In this document: in pieces, positions 22,901 to 35,000 of the stretch
Numbering within the stretch: the stretch's first letter is position 1
How the letters are laid out: every line of letters begins with the position of its first letter
Source of the DNA: Nautilus pompilius
Taxonomy: Eukaryota; Mollusca; Cephalopoda; Nautilida; Nautilidae
Reading direction: 5' to 3'
Assembly: GCA_018389105.1 (NCBI GenBank)
Contig: JACATO010002204.1
Span: 2,790,001 to 2,854,000, forward strand
DNA length: 64,000 nucleotides
Notes under the pieces: model-generated
Told to the model about the DNA's origin: nothing
What the model saw: only the letters and a program-made list of their open reading frames with translations
The model's database searches: none
Translations under genes and position numbers: made by a program

Positions 22901-25900
22901 GAGTTGTTCAGCGTTAGACTGTTGAAGAGTAACTGAAATAGAAAGTGTGGCCCATGAAAAAACTGGTCTGAATGACGTCAGGAGAAGACTGGTTCTGGTT
23001 AAAATAAATGCTCTTTTTTTCTACCTGTTACACTAACATCTACTTTCAAAAGGGAAAAAAAAAAACGTTTACTTATAGGAAAAAATAAATGTGCTTGTGA
23101 GCCCTTTAAGAAGGAAAACATGGATAACCATGCTTTTTTCACTTTTATAAGTAAGCTTGTTAACAAGATTTCTAAAGCGCACTTTATGTATTGTAGTTTT
23201 GACTTAACAGGCGCAATTTCTCATGGATTCAATCTTGTACACATCACACACACACTCTTTTCTCAATAAGTTTTTGTTCAAGTCTAACATAAAACATTTT
23301 AGCCTGTTATGGCATCTGTCCAATTAGATGTTACTTTTTTAGGATATTTAAACCTTGTCATCAGTTAACAGCAGGAGCACCCAGATATTCCTGACTTGTG
23401 CTAGGTGTACTTAGTGTAGATTGCTGCTTACAACTACTTCTTATGAACATGCTGCTCATGATCTATGATGGAGCACCCTGTACACAACTTGGTGATCGTA
23501 CGACCAAGCATAATCTGTTAGATTACTGCTTTTCTAGCACACCTAGCCTAGCCGATATTTTGTGCTCTTCTATTTTGATTTGCCACAGCCACAAGAGATA
23601 GAGTTAAATCAAGCAATTGCTAGGCTCATAGTTCCTAGCCTTTTAATGCCTGGTTTATTTTTTTTAAATATCTCAAGCCCATAAATGAATATGTACTTTT
23701 TATTGTATGTTTTTATGTATTTAAATAATATATTTTTAATATATGTTCATTGTTGCTGTGTTGATTTTTTTCTTTTGGAATTTTAAAAAAAAAATCAAAT
23801 ATGAAGACCAAGGCTAATAAAAGTAAACAGATAAATACATCTTGCTAGTAAAAAAACAAATCAAGGAGAGAAAACAGCGACTTAAAACCAGTTGAATGGT
23901 TTTTATTTTATTTTTTCATTGCCTTTCTAGCTGTTTTTTTTTTTTTTTTGAATAATGTTGCTGCCACTAATTCCATAACAACAGCTACCAAATATTTTTG
24001 ATCAGTGTAAATGTGAACTGCTTAATCCAAAAGAAGCATGTGGGTCTTTTTTGGGGGTGGAAAATCTTAAATGGAAATAAATGATTGATTAATGCAGTTT
24101 TATGAAAGGTCAACATAGATCTTTCAGTAATTCAAGTGTACTAAGTATAGTGCTAAAGTGAAAGCCAACTCAGGTGAGCTATTTTAAGGAAAACTGGATG
24201 AATAACTAGGAGTGAGATACCGTTTGTCACAGTGAACTTACTGTAGCTTATTTAAAAGAGAAATTCAAATAAACTTGAGGGTTGGATACCATTATGGCGA
24301 TGCTATTTCAACTGGGTTTCATTTGAACATTGCTAGTAACCACATCAGTAATTTGTTGAAATTCTAATTGATAGATTCATCTTGTACATGCATAGCAAAC
24401 ATCAACGCCTAGTTTTGGTGATCATAGAAATGATGGATCATCTTATTTCCTGTTAGAGTGTTTCAACTGATCTGTTGAGAAAAAATTGAAGTTTTTTTTT
24501 TAAGTGTAAAAAAAAAAGTTTCTCTGTACTTTAGGTTTTGGTGCTGAGGTTAAAATTTTTTAGGATTTCTTTTTCAGTGAATAAACTTCATTAGTAATCA
24601 GAGAAAATACAGCTGTTATACTAATGTAATAATTTTTTTTTAAATAATCAGTCAGCAAAATTTTGTTCTGCAGTAGATGTTTAATATTTTTATATTTCTT
24701 ATAACTTTAAAAAGTTCTTGTGAATGTGTATAAAACCCTGGTTCAGCATTTCTCATTAACTGGATCATTTTATTAATAAATGGTTTCAAAGAGGGCAGTA
24801 TATGGAATCTAAAACTATTTCCTATCTAACAATACCACAATGCAATGTTACAGAAGCAAATATACCACCCAGTCTAGTAGAACTCTGCCCAAATCCCACA
24901 CTAGAGTTTGATGATGATCATTGCATTAATATTCACAATTGGAAGAAGGATAAAAAGGATTGTGCCATGTTTAGGTTTCAGGTAGTAATGGGTTCGGCTT
25001 TGTAGCATTGTATTATGGGAGCATCTTATAACAAAAAAAAATGCTTCAAATTCCAAAATTGCTGCTAAAGTTTTTTTATTTCTGTTTCTGACAAACCTTG
25101 ATTAAGAACATTTTCTCATTTAGCTTCCCATAATTGACAAGTATATAGGAAACAGACATTTATGTTACCTTCTTTTTTTCTTAAATCTTAAGGATTTTTT
25201 AAAACTATTGTCAGAAACAGAGCTTTAAGAAGATTAGTTTCATTTTGTGATACATTTATTGGAAACAAAAAAAACAAGATGTAAATATTTTGGTAAAAAA
25301 TAGGTAATTATAATTTTTAATAGTGAAATAAATAAAATGCATTCTTTGTTACTTATATTAGAGAAGAATTTAGATTATTTTGTCATCAATAAAGCTAGAG
25401 TACTTTGAATCTGTTAACTAGAATTATGCATTTCTTTAGTTCTCATTAAATTAACACTGACAATATCTCTTATTTTTCATTTTTCCATGACTAATAAATC
25501 AATTTGCTTCAAATGCAATGCAGTATTTTGCCACTGAAATATCATCATTTATAAACTACCTGTAAAAATGGATGTGTTAGACTTTATTTTGAGTAGCTCT
25601 GCTCTCATTAACAAAAGTTCAGGCTATACACAAAGGCCTAGCACACATTCTAGGTAAGACAGCCAAAAATTTACATTGTAAATATAAGATAGCTGGAATG
25701 CTTTGTGCAGTGTCTTTTGTAATTGTGAAATAAAATATATAGTAAGACAAAAAGTATAAAATATGCTTGTAAGAACATGACTTTCAACAGCTATAGTAAG
25801 AAATATAAAAATTTTAAAAAAAGCATTATGATAGATTTATTTTGACTTTTCTGTTTAGAATACACTATAATAACCAAGCACTTGTGATCAGCATTATTTT

Positions 25901-26235
25901 TTATATATGTGCAAAAGATGAATAAAGAAAAGCAGCACTAACATTCTGTCTGCCTCTATGCATGAATACCTTAGTTTTCACCTCATACATAAAATTATTC
26001 ATGCTTCATAAAATGTTTTGTATGAATAGAAAGTACATTGAATATTCTAAATATATCCTGAATGATAATGTCAATTGTGTATTTACACGTATATAGGTTA
26101 TCGTTTTAGAAGAGATTTTTACACAAGTATGGTTACTTAAAAGACAAACTTTAGCCCTTTTACCCTTCAAATTTATATTAAGCAGCACAAGTTGTGCCAT
26201 GGGAGTTGTGATGCATAGTACCTTCTTCAGTAGTA
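19909..26235. other. PGS1-ADSL intergenic region, mostly featureless
   Basis: Apart from the RT fragment at 20545-20795 I see no coding exon. Sequence near 21870-22080 has pogo-MITE-like strings (ATAATCTGGCAAAATCC), but no matching inverted end. Confidence 0.5.
20545..20795 (-). pseudogene. Non-LTR reverse transcriptase fragment
   Basis: The - strand frame reads ICGYNASTAFNKVAI, LKEHGILHYLLAWL and ISHSGAKLTMVILIN. The spacing matches RT motifs LDFSKAFDKV, L--YGI-G-LL-W and VTSGVPQGSVLG-LL, but key residues are changed. The segment is short and lies between PGS1 and ADSL. Confidence 0.4.
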
Positions 26236-27557
26236 CAGGGTGCGGCAAAATGATCTGACACATTTGTATTTTTAATAAAAGCCAAAGAGAGTAAAGAACG
26301 AAAAATGTGTTTTTATTTTCGAAATGTACATAGAATGCCATTTTGTTTCATTTCGTTTACAGTTGCCGACATGAATTGGACGGGCGAACATCGCGCTTTC
26401 ATCGTGGAAACCTTTATCAAAAACAACGAATCCGTAATTGCAACACAAAGAGCATTCCGTGTACACTTCAGGCTTGGTAGACATGATCCCGTACCTACTC
26501 GAAACACGATTTTGTTATGGGTTACCAACTTTAGAGTTAGTGGATCAGCATTGAAACGAAAATCAACCGGCCGACCTCGGACTGCCAGAACTCCGGAAAA
26601 TGTGGCAGCGGTAAGAGGTTCAGTCTCCATGACGTTCGGCATGGAAACACGCCGCTGCTCTTAACCTTTCCGATAGAAGTTTGCGAAGAATTCTTCACAT
26701 GGAACTGCAAATGCATCCGTACAAAATGCTGTTGGCACAACAACTCAGCGAAAGAGACTTTAAAACTCGCAGAGCATCGTGTTTGGAAATTCAACAACAT
26801 GTCCCCCATGCATCTGTTGTGTTGTTCAGTGACGAGGCGCATTTTCACCTGTGTGGCAGCGTGAATAAGCAAAACTTCTGATACTGGGCCGAGAACAACC
26901 CTCGTGAGTTGCACCAACGACCTTTGCATTGTCCTCGGGTAACCATATGGTGTGCGGTAGCAGAATTTGGCATTTGGGGTCCTTACTTCTTCGAAGAAGA
27001 CGATGTTACAGTGACTGTGAACTCTGGTCGATATTGTGTGATGCTAGAGACTTTTCTGAAACCCAAATTGAATGAACTTGACGATAAGGACAATGTTTGG
27101 TTTCAACAGGATGGGGCAACAGCCCGCACTTCTCGACATGTGATGGGAATTTTGAGGGAGATGTTCCCCGGTCATTTGATTTCATTGCGTGGTGACATCG
27201 GTTGGCCCGCCCGATCACCTGATTTGAACCCGTGTGATTTTTTTCTGTGGGGATATCTGAAATCAAAGGTATACACTCATCGCCCTCGATCTATTGAGCA
27301 ATTAAAAGATGTCATTCGCCAAGAAATTGCTGCCATTCCACATGAAATGACCCGCCAGGCTATGGACAACTTTCGTGAACGCCTTCGACAGTGTGTGGAC
27401 AATAACGGTACCCACTTGAGTGATTTAATTTTTAAAACCAAATGGAAAAAAATGGCATTCTATGTACATTTCGAAAATAAAAACAAATTTTTCGTTCTTT
27501 ACTCCATTTGGCTTTTATTAAAAATACAAATGTGTCAGATCATTTTGCCGCACCCTG
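26236..27557 (+). mobile_element. DD41D Tc1/mariner-superfamily element, copy 1
   Basis: A 1322-bp element with TA duplications (26234-26235, 27558-27559) and inverted repeats of about 115 bp starting CAGGGTGCGGCAAAATGATC. The transposase begins near [15 protein letters not shown], has a DUF4817-like N-terminal helix-turn-helix, then [13 protein letters not shown] (first Asp), [10 protein letters not shown] (second) and [14 protein letters not shown] (third). I count 41 residues between the second and third Asp. The frame is broken by a shift near 26640-26655 and by a TGA at 26879-26881 just after the first Asp motif. It is therefore non-autonomous, though its ends look mobile. A near-identical copy lies at 30197-31504. 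Confidence 0.93.
26371..27448 (+). pseudogene. Transposase of DD41D copy 1 (frameshift plus nonsense)
   Basis: Three pieces in order: 26371 to about 26640 (DNA-binding part), about 26650-26881 (from [11 protein letters not shown] to VNKQNF, ending in TGA) and 26882 to about 27448 (catalytic core and C-terminus). The first shift falls just after the AAVRGSV linker. All three acidic residues are retained. Confidence 0.85.
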
Positions 27558-28439
27558 TATAATAACCCTTTATAACTATACATCTGTATTGATCCAACTC
27601 CATGTTGTGCATTGTGTTGGCTAAATATAGCCAGTTCAACACACATACTAACTAGTGCTTCTAGGTTGGGGTGAAGTGGTATGCAAAGGGTTAAAATGGT
27701 TTCATAGATATAATGAATTCAGTTAAATTCTAGTACTATAACAATTAATTATTCATCTGTTTGCTGGAAATCATTTCTTCCTATATTTTTAATAGTAAAA
27801 CCAGATTTTCTCAAATTGTGTCACTAAATCTATTTTACTTTGTGGGGATCAATGTGTGTGTGTGTATACATAGTAGACATATGTGGGTAATGTATTATTA
27901 CTAGACTACAAATTCATATTTTAAAAATCCTGCACCATAATACAGGTTTTCAGAAACCTGTATGATATTTAGAATTAAAGTTCGTTATTCTCTTTCCACG
28001 GTGAATTGGAATTTTTTTCTTTTTTTAAATTGCTTTACATTTGTGTTTAGAATTATTGGATTTGGAATCTAAGGTCTCTCTCTCTCTCGCTGCTCTGCGT
28101 CATTCGCTTTGGGGTAAAGAATGGCTGTGTGAATACTTTTATATGACAAGCGACAGCCTATTTAATAGCTTGTAAGCCGACCTAGAGCAGTATAGTGCGC
28201 TTGGTTAGCCGTAACCTGTTTACAGGTGGAAACAAAAACGAAAGCATTTCCAATTTTGGTGAGTTTAGTGGGTAGTTACTCACCTGGTTGTTGGGGGGGG
28301 GGCGACACTGGCTTTAAAAAAAAAAATTATCGCTTCTTCGCAATAAATATTCAAAGAATATCTTATTTAGAAGTTCTTTTTGGATATATAACAGCGTGTG
28401 GTGCAATTTTATGTCCGTAAGCATTTTTATCTCGGAAAT

Positions 28440-29070
28440 ACCTGGAGACATGGAATCAATCATCCCCGCCTGGGCTCTGACCGGCCGGCCCATAGCAACG
28501 GGAGTAACCGGCGGGACGTGTGTGTTCTAACAGTGCTGAGGAAAGTAATTAGCTGTCAGAAATATCTCCGTAATTACCTGACAGGGGAAAAGGAAAAAAA
28601 AAAAAACAACTAATGATGAGATTGCTCGGCCGGTGATACGGATCGCTCGCTCGCTCTAGCAGATGAACTTTTTAATGCTGCGAGATTTGTGGCTGTCGTG
28701 ATGCTAAATCTATAAGTAGTTCGGATTGGAAGCAGAACGGTTGCTGGATTTATGCTGTTGCTTAATCCCCCGTAGGTAAATTATTAGGACTTTTCGGGTT
28801 TATTTAACGGTAGGTTTTTGTTGTTGTTGTTGTACGAATCGCGTGGTGCTAACGACACACGTAAAATGGGAGAGGCGAAATTAAAAATTCCGATGGCGGC
28901 AGATACGCCTGTGTCGGAGGGGATGGACGTGAGCCGGAGTCCTGTTGTTCCGGCCGAATACTCGAAGTACCGTTCACCTTTAGTATCTCGGTATGCTAGT
29001 CCGGAAATGGCGTATAACTTTAGTGAGATGAAGAAGTTTTCCACTTGGAGGAGGTTGTGGCTATGGCTGG
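28440..29070 (+). promoter_or_regulatory. CpG-rich ADSL promoter / first-exon region
   Basis: CpG and GC content rise clearly over the AT-rich surroundings (e.g. CTGACCGGCCGGCCC near 28480, GATCGCTCGCTCGCTC near 28645) and fall again after exon 1. No TATA box can be assigned, and the transcription start is unknown. Confidence 0.5.
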
Positions 29071-29084
29071 CCAAGGCGCAAAAG
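28866..29084 (+). CDS. ADSL: ADSL exon 1
   Basis: ATG at 28866 with A at -3; donor GTATGC at 29085. 73 codons, phase 0. A second Met at residue 10 (MAADTP) is an alternative start closer in length to the vertebrate protein. [14 protein letters not shown] begins the conserved part. Confidence 0.93.
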
Positions 29085-32000
29085 GTATGCTATATGTACT
29101 CAGTATTACTTGTTAATATGCCTAATTTATTAACAGCGACAGCGTAAATAGATATAATTTTATCCGAAACTTAAAAATTAATAATAAAACAGATTGGAAA
29201 GATAAATTCTTGAGACTTTCTCGGTCTCGCATAGCACCAGTAGTATAATATTTAACTGCCCCCCCCAGGTTTCCATGTCGGTTACTTCCCCTAGACCAGC
29301 TGGCCCATCTTAAAAGCGCCAGTCAGTATGTGTCAAACCTTATATGTTTAATAATCAAACTTAGTCGTGATGAAAAACACGTGGACTTGGAGCAGAAGCT
29401 TAGTGTATCACCGAGGAAGATACTATGCCAAGCCTCTGCGACTTAACGTTAGCCGAGTACAAGATACCTTTATTCGGATAATGGTTTCCAGAGATGAGCA
29501 CCCATGTCCGAATAAAGGTGTGGTCGTCTCTAAACTTTCGGAAATGTCATGAGCTGAATAATACAGATTGTAAGACCAGTGATGTGTTATACAGGAGGTT
29601 AAACACACACCTAGAAAAGCAGCATGAGTTATCGGGGAAAAAAAACAAACAACTCGGCTTCCCCCATAACTTTATTCAGTTCTATAACAGCAGTAAGAAC
29701 AAAATTAAAATAATAAAATAAAATATTACCAAGCCTTCTGAAGGTAAATTATTTCCATAACTTACGCTGTTTTATTCCCGCTTAAGGATCATTTTAGATT
29801 GTTAAGATAGATTTACTCATGCGTGGAGATCTTGTATCGGTGACACTAACTCGCAGGACAGCAGTTATCAAAAGAAATTATGTTATGTAGTAAACTGCTA
29901 AAACCACCACCACCACTATATCCATATAAAAATGTGATATTGCAAAATAAAACCATGAAAATTTAGGCAATCTTCAATTCAGTATAATTTAATTATAAAA
30001 TTTGTGGTAGAAGCAACAAGTAAATTCAATGTGTTGTGCAGAGTCAAGAATAGAAAAACCGGAGCCAAATGTTTAAATGAGAACAAGTGTTAGAGATGGT
30101 TAACGTATACATTATTTTTAATACAAACTTTAATAGCATTGTGGTATTTGTTTTAGAAAATAGAGAATTTTATGGACAACATGAACTGTTAATGTACAGG
30201 GTGCGGCAAAATGATCTGACACATTTGTATTTTTAATAAAAGCCAAAGAGAGTAAAGAACGAAAAATGTGTTTTCATTTTCGAAATGTACATAGGATGCC
30301 ATTTTGTTTCATTTCGTTTTCAGTTGCCGACATGAATTGGACGGGCGAACATCGCGCTTTCATCGTGGAAACCTTTATCAAAAACAACGAATCCGTAATT
30401 GCAACACAAAGAGCATTCCGTGTACACTTCAGGCTTGGTAGACATGATCCTGTACCTACTCGAAACACGATTTTGTTATGGGTTACCAACTTTAGAGCTA
30501 GTGGATCAGCATTGAAACGAAAATCAACCGGCCGACCTCGGACTGCCAGAACTCCGGAAAATGTGGCAGCGGTAAGAGGTTCAGTTCAACCGGAAACACG
30601 CCGCTGCTCTTAGCCTTTCCGATAGAAGTTTGCGAAGAATTCTTCACATGGAACTGCAAATGCATCCGTACAAAATGATGTTGGCACAACAACTCAGCGA
30701 AAGAGACTTTAAAACTCGCAGAGCATTGTGTTTGGAAATTCAACAACATGTCCCCCATGCAGCTGTTGTGTTGTTCAGTGACGAGGCGCATTTTCACCTG
30801 TGTGGCAGCGTGAATAAGCAAAACTTACGATAATGGGCCGAGAACAACCCTCGTGAGTTGCACCAACGACCTTTGCATTGTCCTCTGGTAACCGTATGGT
30901 GTGTGGTAGCAGAATTTGGCATTTGGGGTCCTTACTTCTTCGAAGGCAATGTTACAGTGACTGTGAACTCTGATCGATATTGTGTGATGCTAGAGACTTT
31001 TCTGAAACCCAAATTGAATGAACTTGACGATAAGGACAATGTTTGGTTTCAACAGGATGGGGCAACAGCCCACACTTCTCGACATGCGATGGGAATTTTG
31101 AGGGAGATGTTCCCCAGTCATTTGATTTCATTGCGTGGTGACATCGGTTGGCCCGCCCGATCACCTGATTTGAACCCGTGCGACTTTTTTCTGTGGGGAT
31201 ATCTGAAATCAAAGCTATACACTCATCGCCCTCGATCTATTGAGCAATTAAAAGATGTCATTCGCCAAGAAACTGCTGCCATTCCACATGAAATGACCCG
31301 CCGGGTTATGGACAACTTTCGTGAACACCTCGGACACTGTTTGAACAATAACGGTACCCACTTGAGTGATTTAATTTTTAAAACCAAATGAAACAAAATG
31401 GCATTCTATGTACATTTTGAAAATAAAAACAAAATTTTTCGTTCTTTACTCTATTTGGCTTTTATTAAAAATACAAATGTGTCAGATCATTTTGCCGCAC
31501 CCTGTAGTTTCTCTCTGACAAGAAGATTGTTCGTAGTCTAAACTGAGTTTGCTTGATGTTGAAATTCACAAAAAAAATTGTCTTTTCAAAATAAAGAATT
31601 TACACGAATCTGTTGAGATACTTGCATCCCTGCGGTATAATGGAGTAGTCTCCCTGTTGTTCAAAGGAGGCTTTGTTAATTATATATATATTATAATAAA
31701 CATCACAGAATATAAAGTAAAATTATTTTTTGAAAATGCTTATGGTTTAACTTGAACATTTAATAGTAGAAAAAAAAAAGAGTAATTTCCTATAATGTCA
31801 CTTGCATGCTTCCATTCAAAATTTAAAAGAAAACATGATATTTTTTAAAAATTATTATCTCTGATTGGAAATTACTAGTAAATCGTAAATTTTTGTTTGT
31901 GCTGTAATGATAAAATTTGGCAAATCAGTTATTTTCTAGTTTTTGCACTTTTCTAATTAGAAATATTTTTTCACAGATCTTATTAGTATAAGCTTAATAT

Positions 32001-35000
32001 TAAATATTGTTATACAGTCATTATAAAGTACAACCATCCAACAAGAGGAACCTAATATTTTTTTTGTGAGTAGTTAAATTATTATTTTTAATGAAATGGA
32101 ATTTTCATGGTTTATATTTTTGTTTGTAGACATTAGGGCTTCAGATAACAGATGAACAGATTACAGAGATGGAAGACAATATTACTGAAATTGACTTTCT
32201 GCATGCTGTGAATGAAGAGAAACGAGTACGCCATGATGTTATGGCACACATTCACACATTTGCAACATGTTGTCCAAAGGCTGCTGCTATTATTCATCTG
32301 GGTGCTACTTCTGCTTATGTTGGAGATAACACAGTAATAGTTCTTTAATTGTTTTTAAAATTTATGTGTTTCTATGACATTATTATGCCTTACTTTATTC
32401 AAAATTTTTAATGAATGAACAAAAGATTAAAATAACGTTGATTCGCTACATGTTAAAAAATTTGTACAAAAGAAACTGCACATCATTGTGGAAATATGTA
32501 ATTTTTTTTTTTTTTTTACAGCTAGATTGATTACTTTTTATTTTCAACTTTTCTAAGTATGGAATTTGTTGGCTAGAAGTCTTTTGGCTGCATAATTTCT
32601 AGTTAGCATTGCCATTATTGGCTGTAAGATAACCAAGGTTTAGGAAGAAAATTTTGATTTGATGGACTTGATTTTTTTTTTTTTTTTTGAGTGAACCATA
32701 GTAAACCTGAGTCATTGGAGCAGTTGAAAATAGGGCTAAGGAATTTTGGTAAGGTAATATAAAAGAAGGTAAAGCAAATCAATTCTTCTATAGATACAGA
32801 CAGTCAGAAGGGAGGAAGTTTTTATGAAAGTTTTAAAGCTTCCTTTGCTACAAAGTGTGCTGAGTTTGTCTTGAAATGTTTACACAGCTTCTACTAGCTG
32901 ATTCACCTAAGTATTGCATTGATGTAATTAGACAGCTGTTGGTAATAGAGCCAGTAAGTTAAAGAAAGGTTAATGTTCAAGTAGATTTTAGTTGAATTTT
33001 AATGCTGGATGAAAATTGAAGAATTATAGCTTGAGGATGTTGAGGCAGTAGATGGGGAAAAGGATTAGTTGGTTCAGTGAAGCCAGCGAATATGTAAGCA
33101 TAGCTGGGGATCTATTTTGGTGTTTATTTTTTAAAATCTTATACTTATTGTTGGTCACTGAAAGAAAGCTTATTGTTTTGGAGTTTATTTTTTCCATTAA
33201 AAATGATATGTAGCCTTCTTAAGCAAAATCACTCTAATAACTATAATGACTTAGAACTAATTTATAAATGATGTATCATTACATGTTTTGTGAGGGAATT
33301 TATTTTCTGCTAAGCTACAAGCTTGAGTAATTCAAGAACAATCTATGTTGGTGTTTTGTTATCAAAAATTTACTTTCAATTTCTGTAATTGCTCAGTTTA
33401 TTTAAACAATTATACAATATAATTAGTTGTATCTATTTTAATTTCTTTCTGTCTGTCTGTCTTTTTAACAGGATCTTATTGTTATGCGGGATGCCTTTGA
33501 TATTCTGCTACCAAAAGTAAGAATTGATTTTTTGAAAAAATATATATTTTGGTTAGAAAGAAAATATAATTTAAAGTGTTGATTTTTTAAAAATGATTTT
33601 TCTGTTTTCCTAAATGTTGAGTTTCATGTTATTAACAGTATGCTTATTCATCATTTATGTTATATACTTTAGCCTTAATTCACATCTTGTAATCTTATTC
33701 AAGGCAGAAATTAAGTTGTCAGTGTTATTTTTTTCTATTTAAATCCAAGCTGTCTGGTTGAAGGCTTTAAAGATCTGGATGGAGTAAATAATGTTAAAAT
33801 AGTGAATGCTTTGCTTTCGATGTGCTTAAATTGAGGGGTTTTTTTTTTAATTTTTTTAGTTGGCCAGATGTATCCAGCGCTTAGCTGTGTTTGCAGATGA
33901 ACAAAAGCTGGTACCATGTCTAGCCTATACACACCTCCAGTAAGTTTATATCGGTACAGTTATCTGAACAGCTTCACCAGATCTTTTCACAGGATGAGAT
34001 CTGCTGTGCTTTGTTTTCATCTGTTATACTGGTTCTATTTAAATAGAGCTAATCAAATGTAGCAAGGTATAACTAATCTCTTAACTATGCTGCCCAGCTT
34101 GAAGCTAGATCCCTTTGTAGGTGGAAGGTGCTGAGAGGCATGGTTTTACTAATGGAACAGGGTGGTCATAGGTAACCAAAAAAGCATTTAAAATATGGTT
34201 GGTCAAAACTGGTATAACAGTGAAGTATTCCAGCAAAGAGTAGTGGGTGTCATTGGATTTTTCATTCATAGTTTTCAGTTAAAACTTAAAAAAAAAAAAA
34301 AGATGATTGTATTTACTAAATACTGTTTTATATGTAACTCTTCCTCCACTCTCAGTACTAATTTTATTTCTTCTAGGCATGTATCGAATTTGAGTGCTGA
34401 ATTGTATATAATAATTACCTTTATATAAAATATAAAAAACTTTTAGGAAGTTAAATAGTTTTTTTAAAGATATGTTTTATTGAGAAAAAAATATAGAAAA
34501 GTATATTAAAAATTATAATGTATTAAAATAAATACAACAGCCTTTTTATATTATATTTCCAAAGTAATTAAGCACATGGATTTTAATAACTACAAAATGA
34601 TGCAGCATGTTAAAATACACTTTACAATAGCAGATAATAGTATTGTAAACTCGCTTTATTTTACAGAGGACACCGATCTGAGATATAATAGTGTCTATTA
34701 TAAATTTATGCACTATTTCATGCTGAAATTCCAAAAGTTTTGTAGTAGATGTTAATGGAAAAAAATTATTGTATTGTTTTGCTTGCCTACTTTTGAAACA
34801 TTTGGTAAGAACAGTTTTCTCCATTACTGAAGTATACTATGGCATCATGTTTTTCATGTGTAAAAAGAGTCAAGAAACAGAGTATCTAAAGTCTAAAAAG
34901 TGGTGGGGATTTACAGGATTGTGTCTGTCAGCTTTAGTAAAAGTAATTGTCTAAACATTGTATGTTGGTGGATGCAGTATTTGTAATAAAAGGATAAGCT

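Noticed and set aside
24802-25005. 67-codon + strand frame between PGS1 and ADSL
   Set aside because: No recognisable motif, no promoter or splice context; length is compatible with chance.
26313-26929. Antisense frames over the DD41D element (and same in 30274-31212)
   Set aside because: Shadows of the transposase on the opposite strand.
32640-33120. Coding-like traces in ADSL intron 2
   Set aside because: Short frames with TE-like composition but no identifiable motif.
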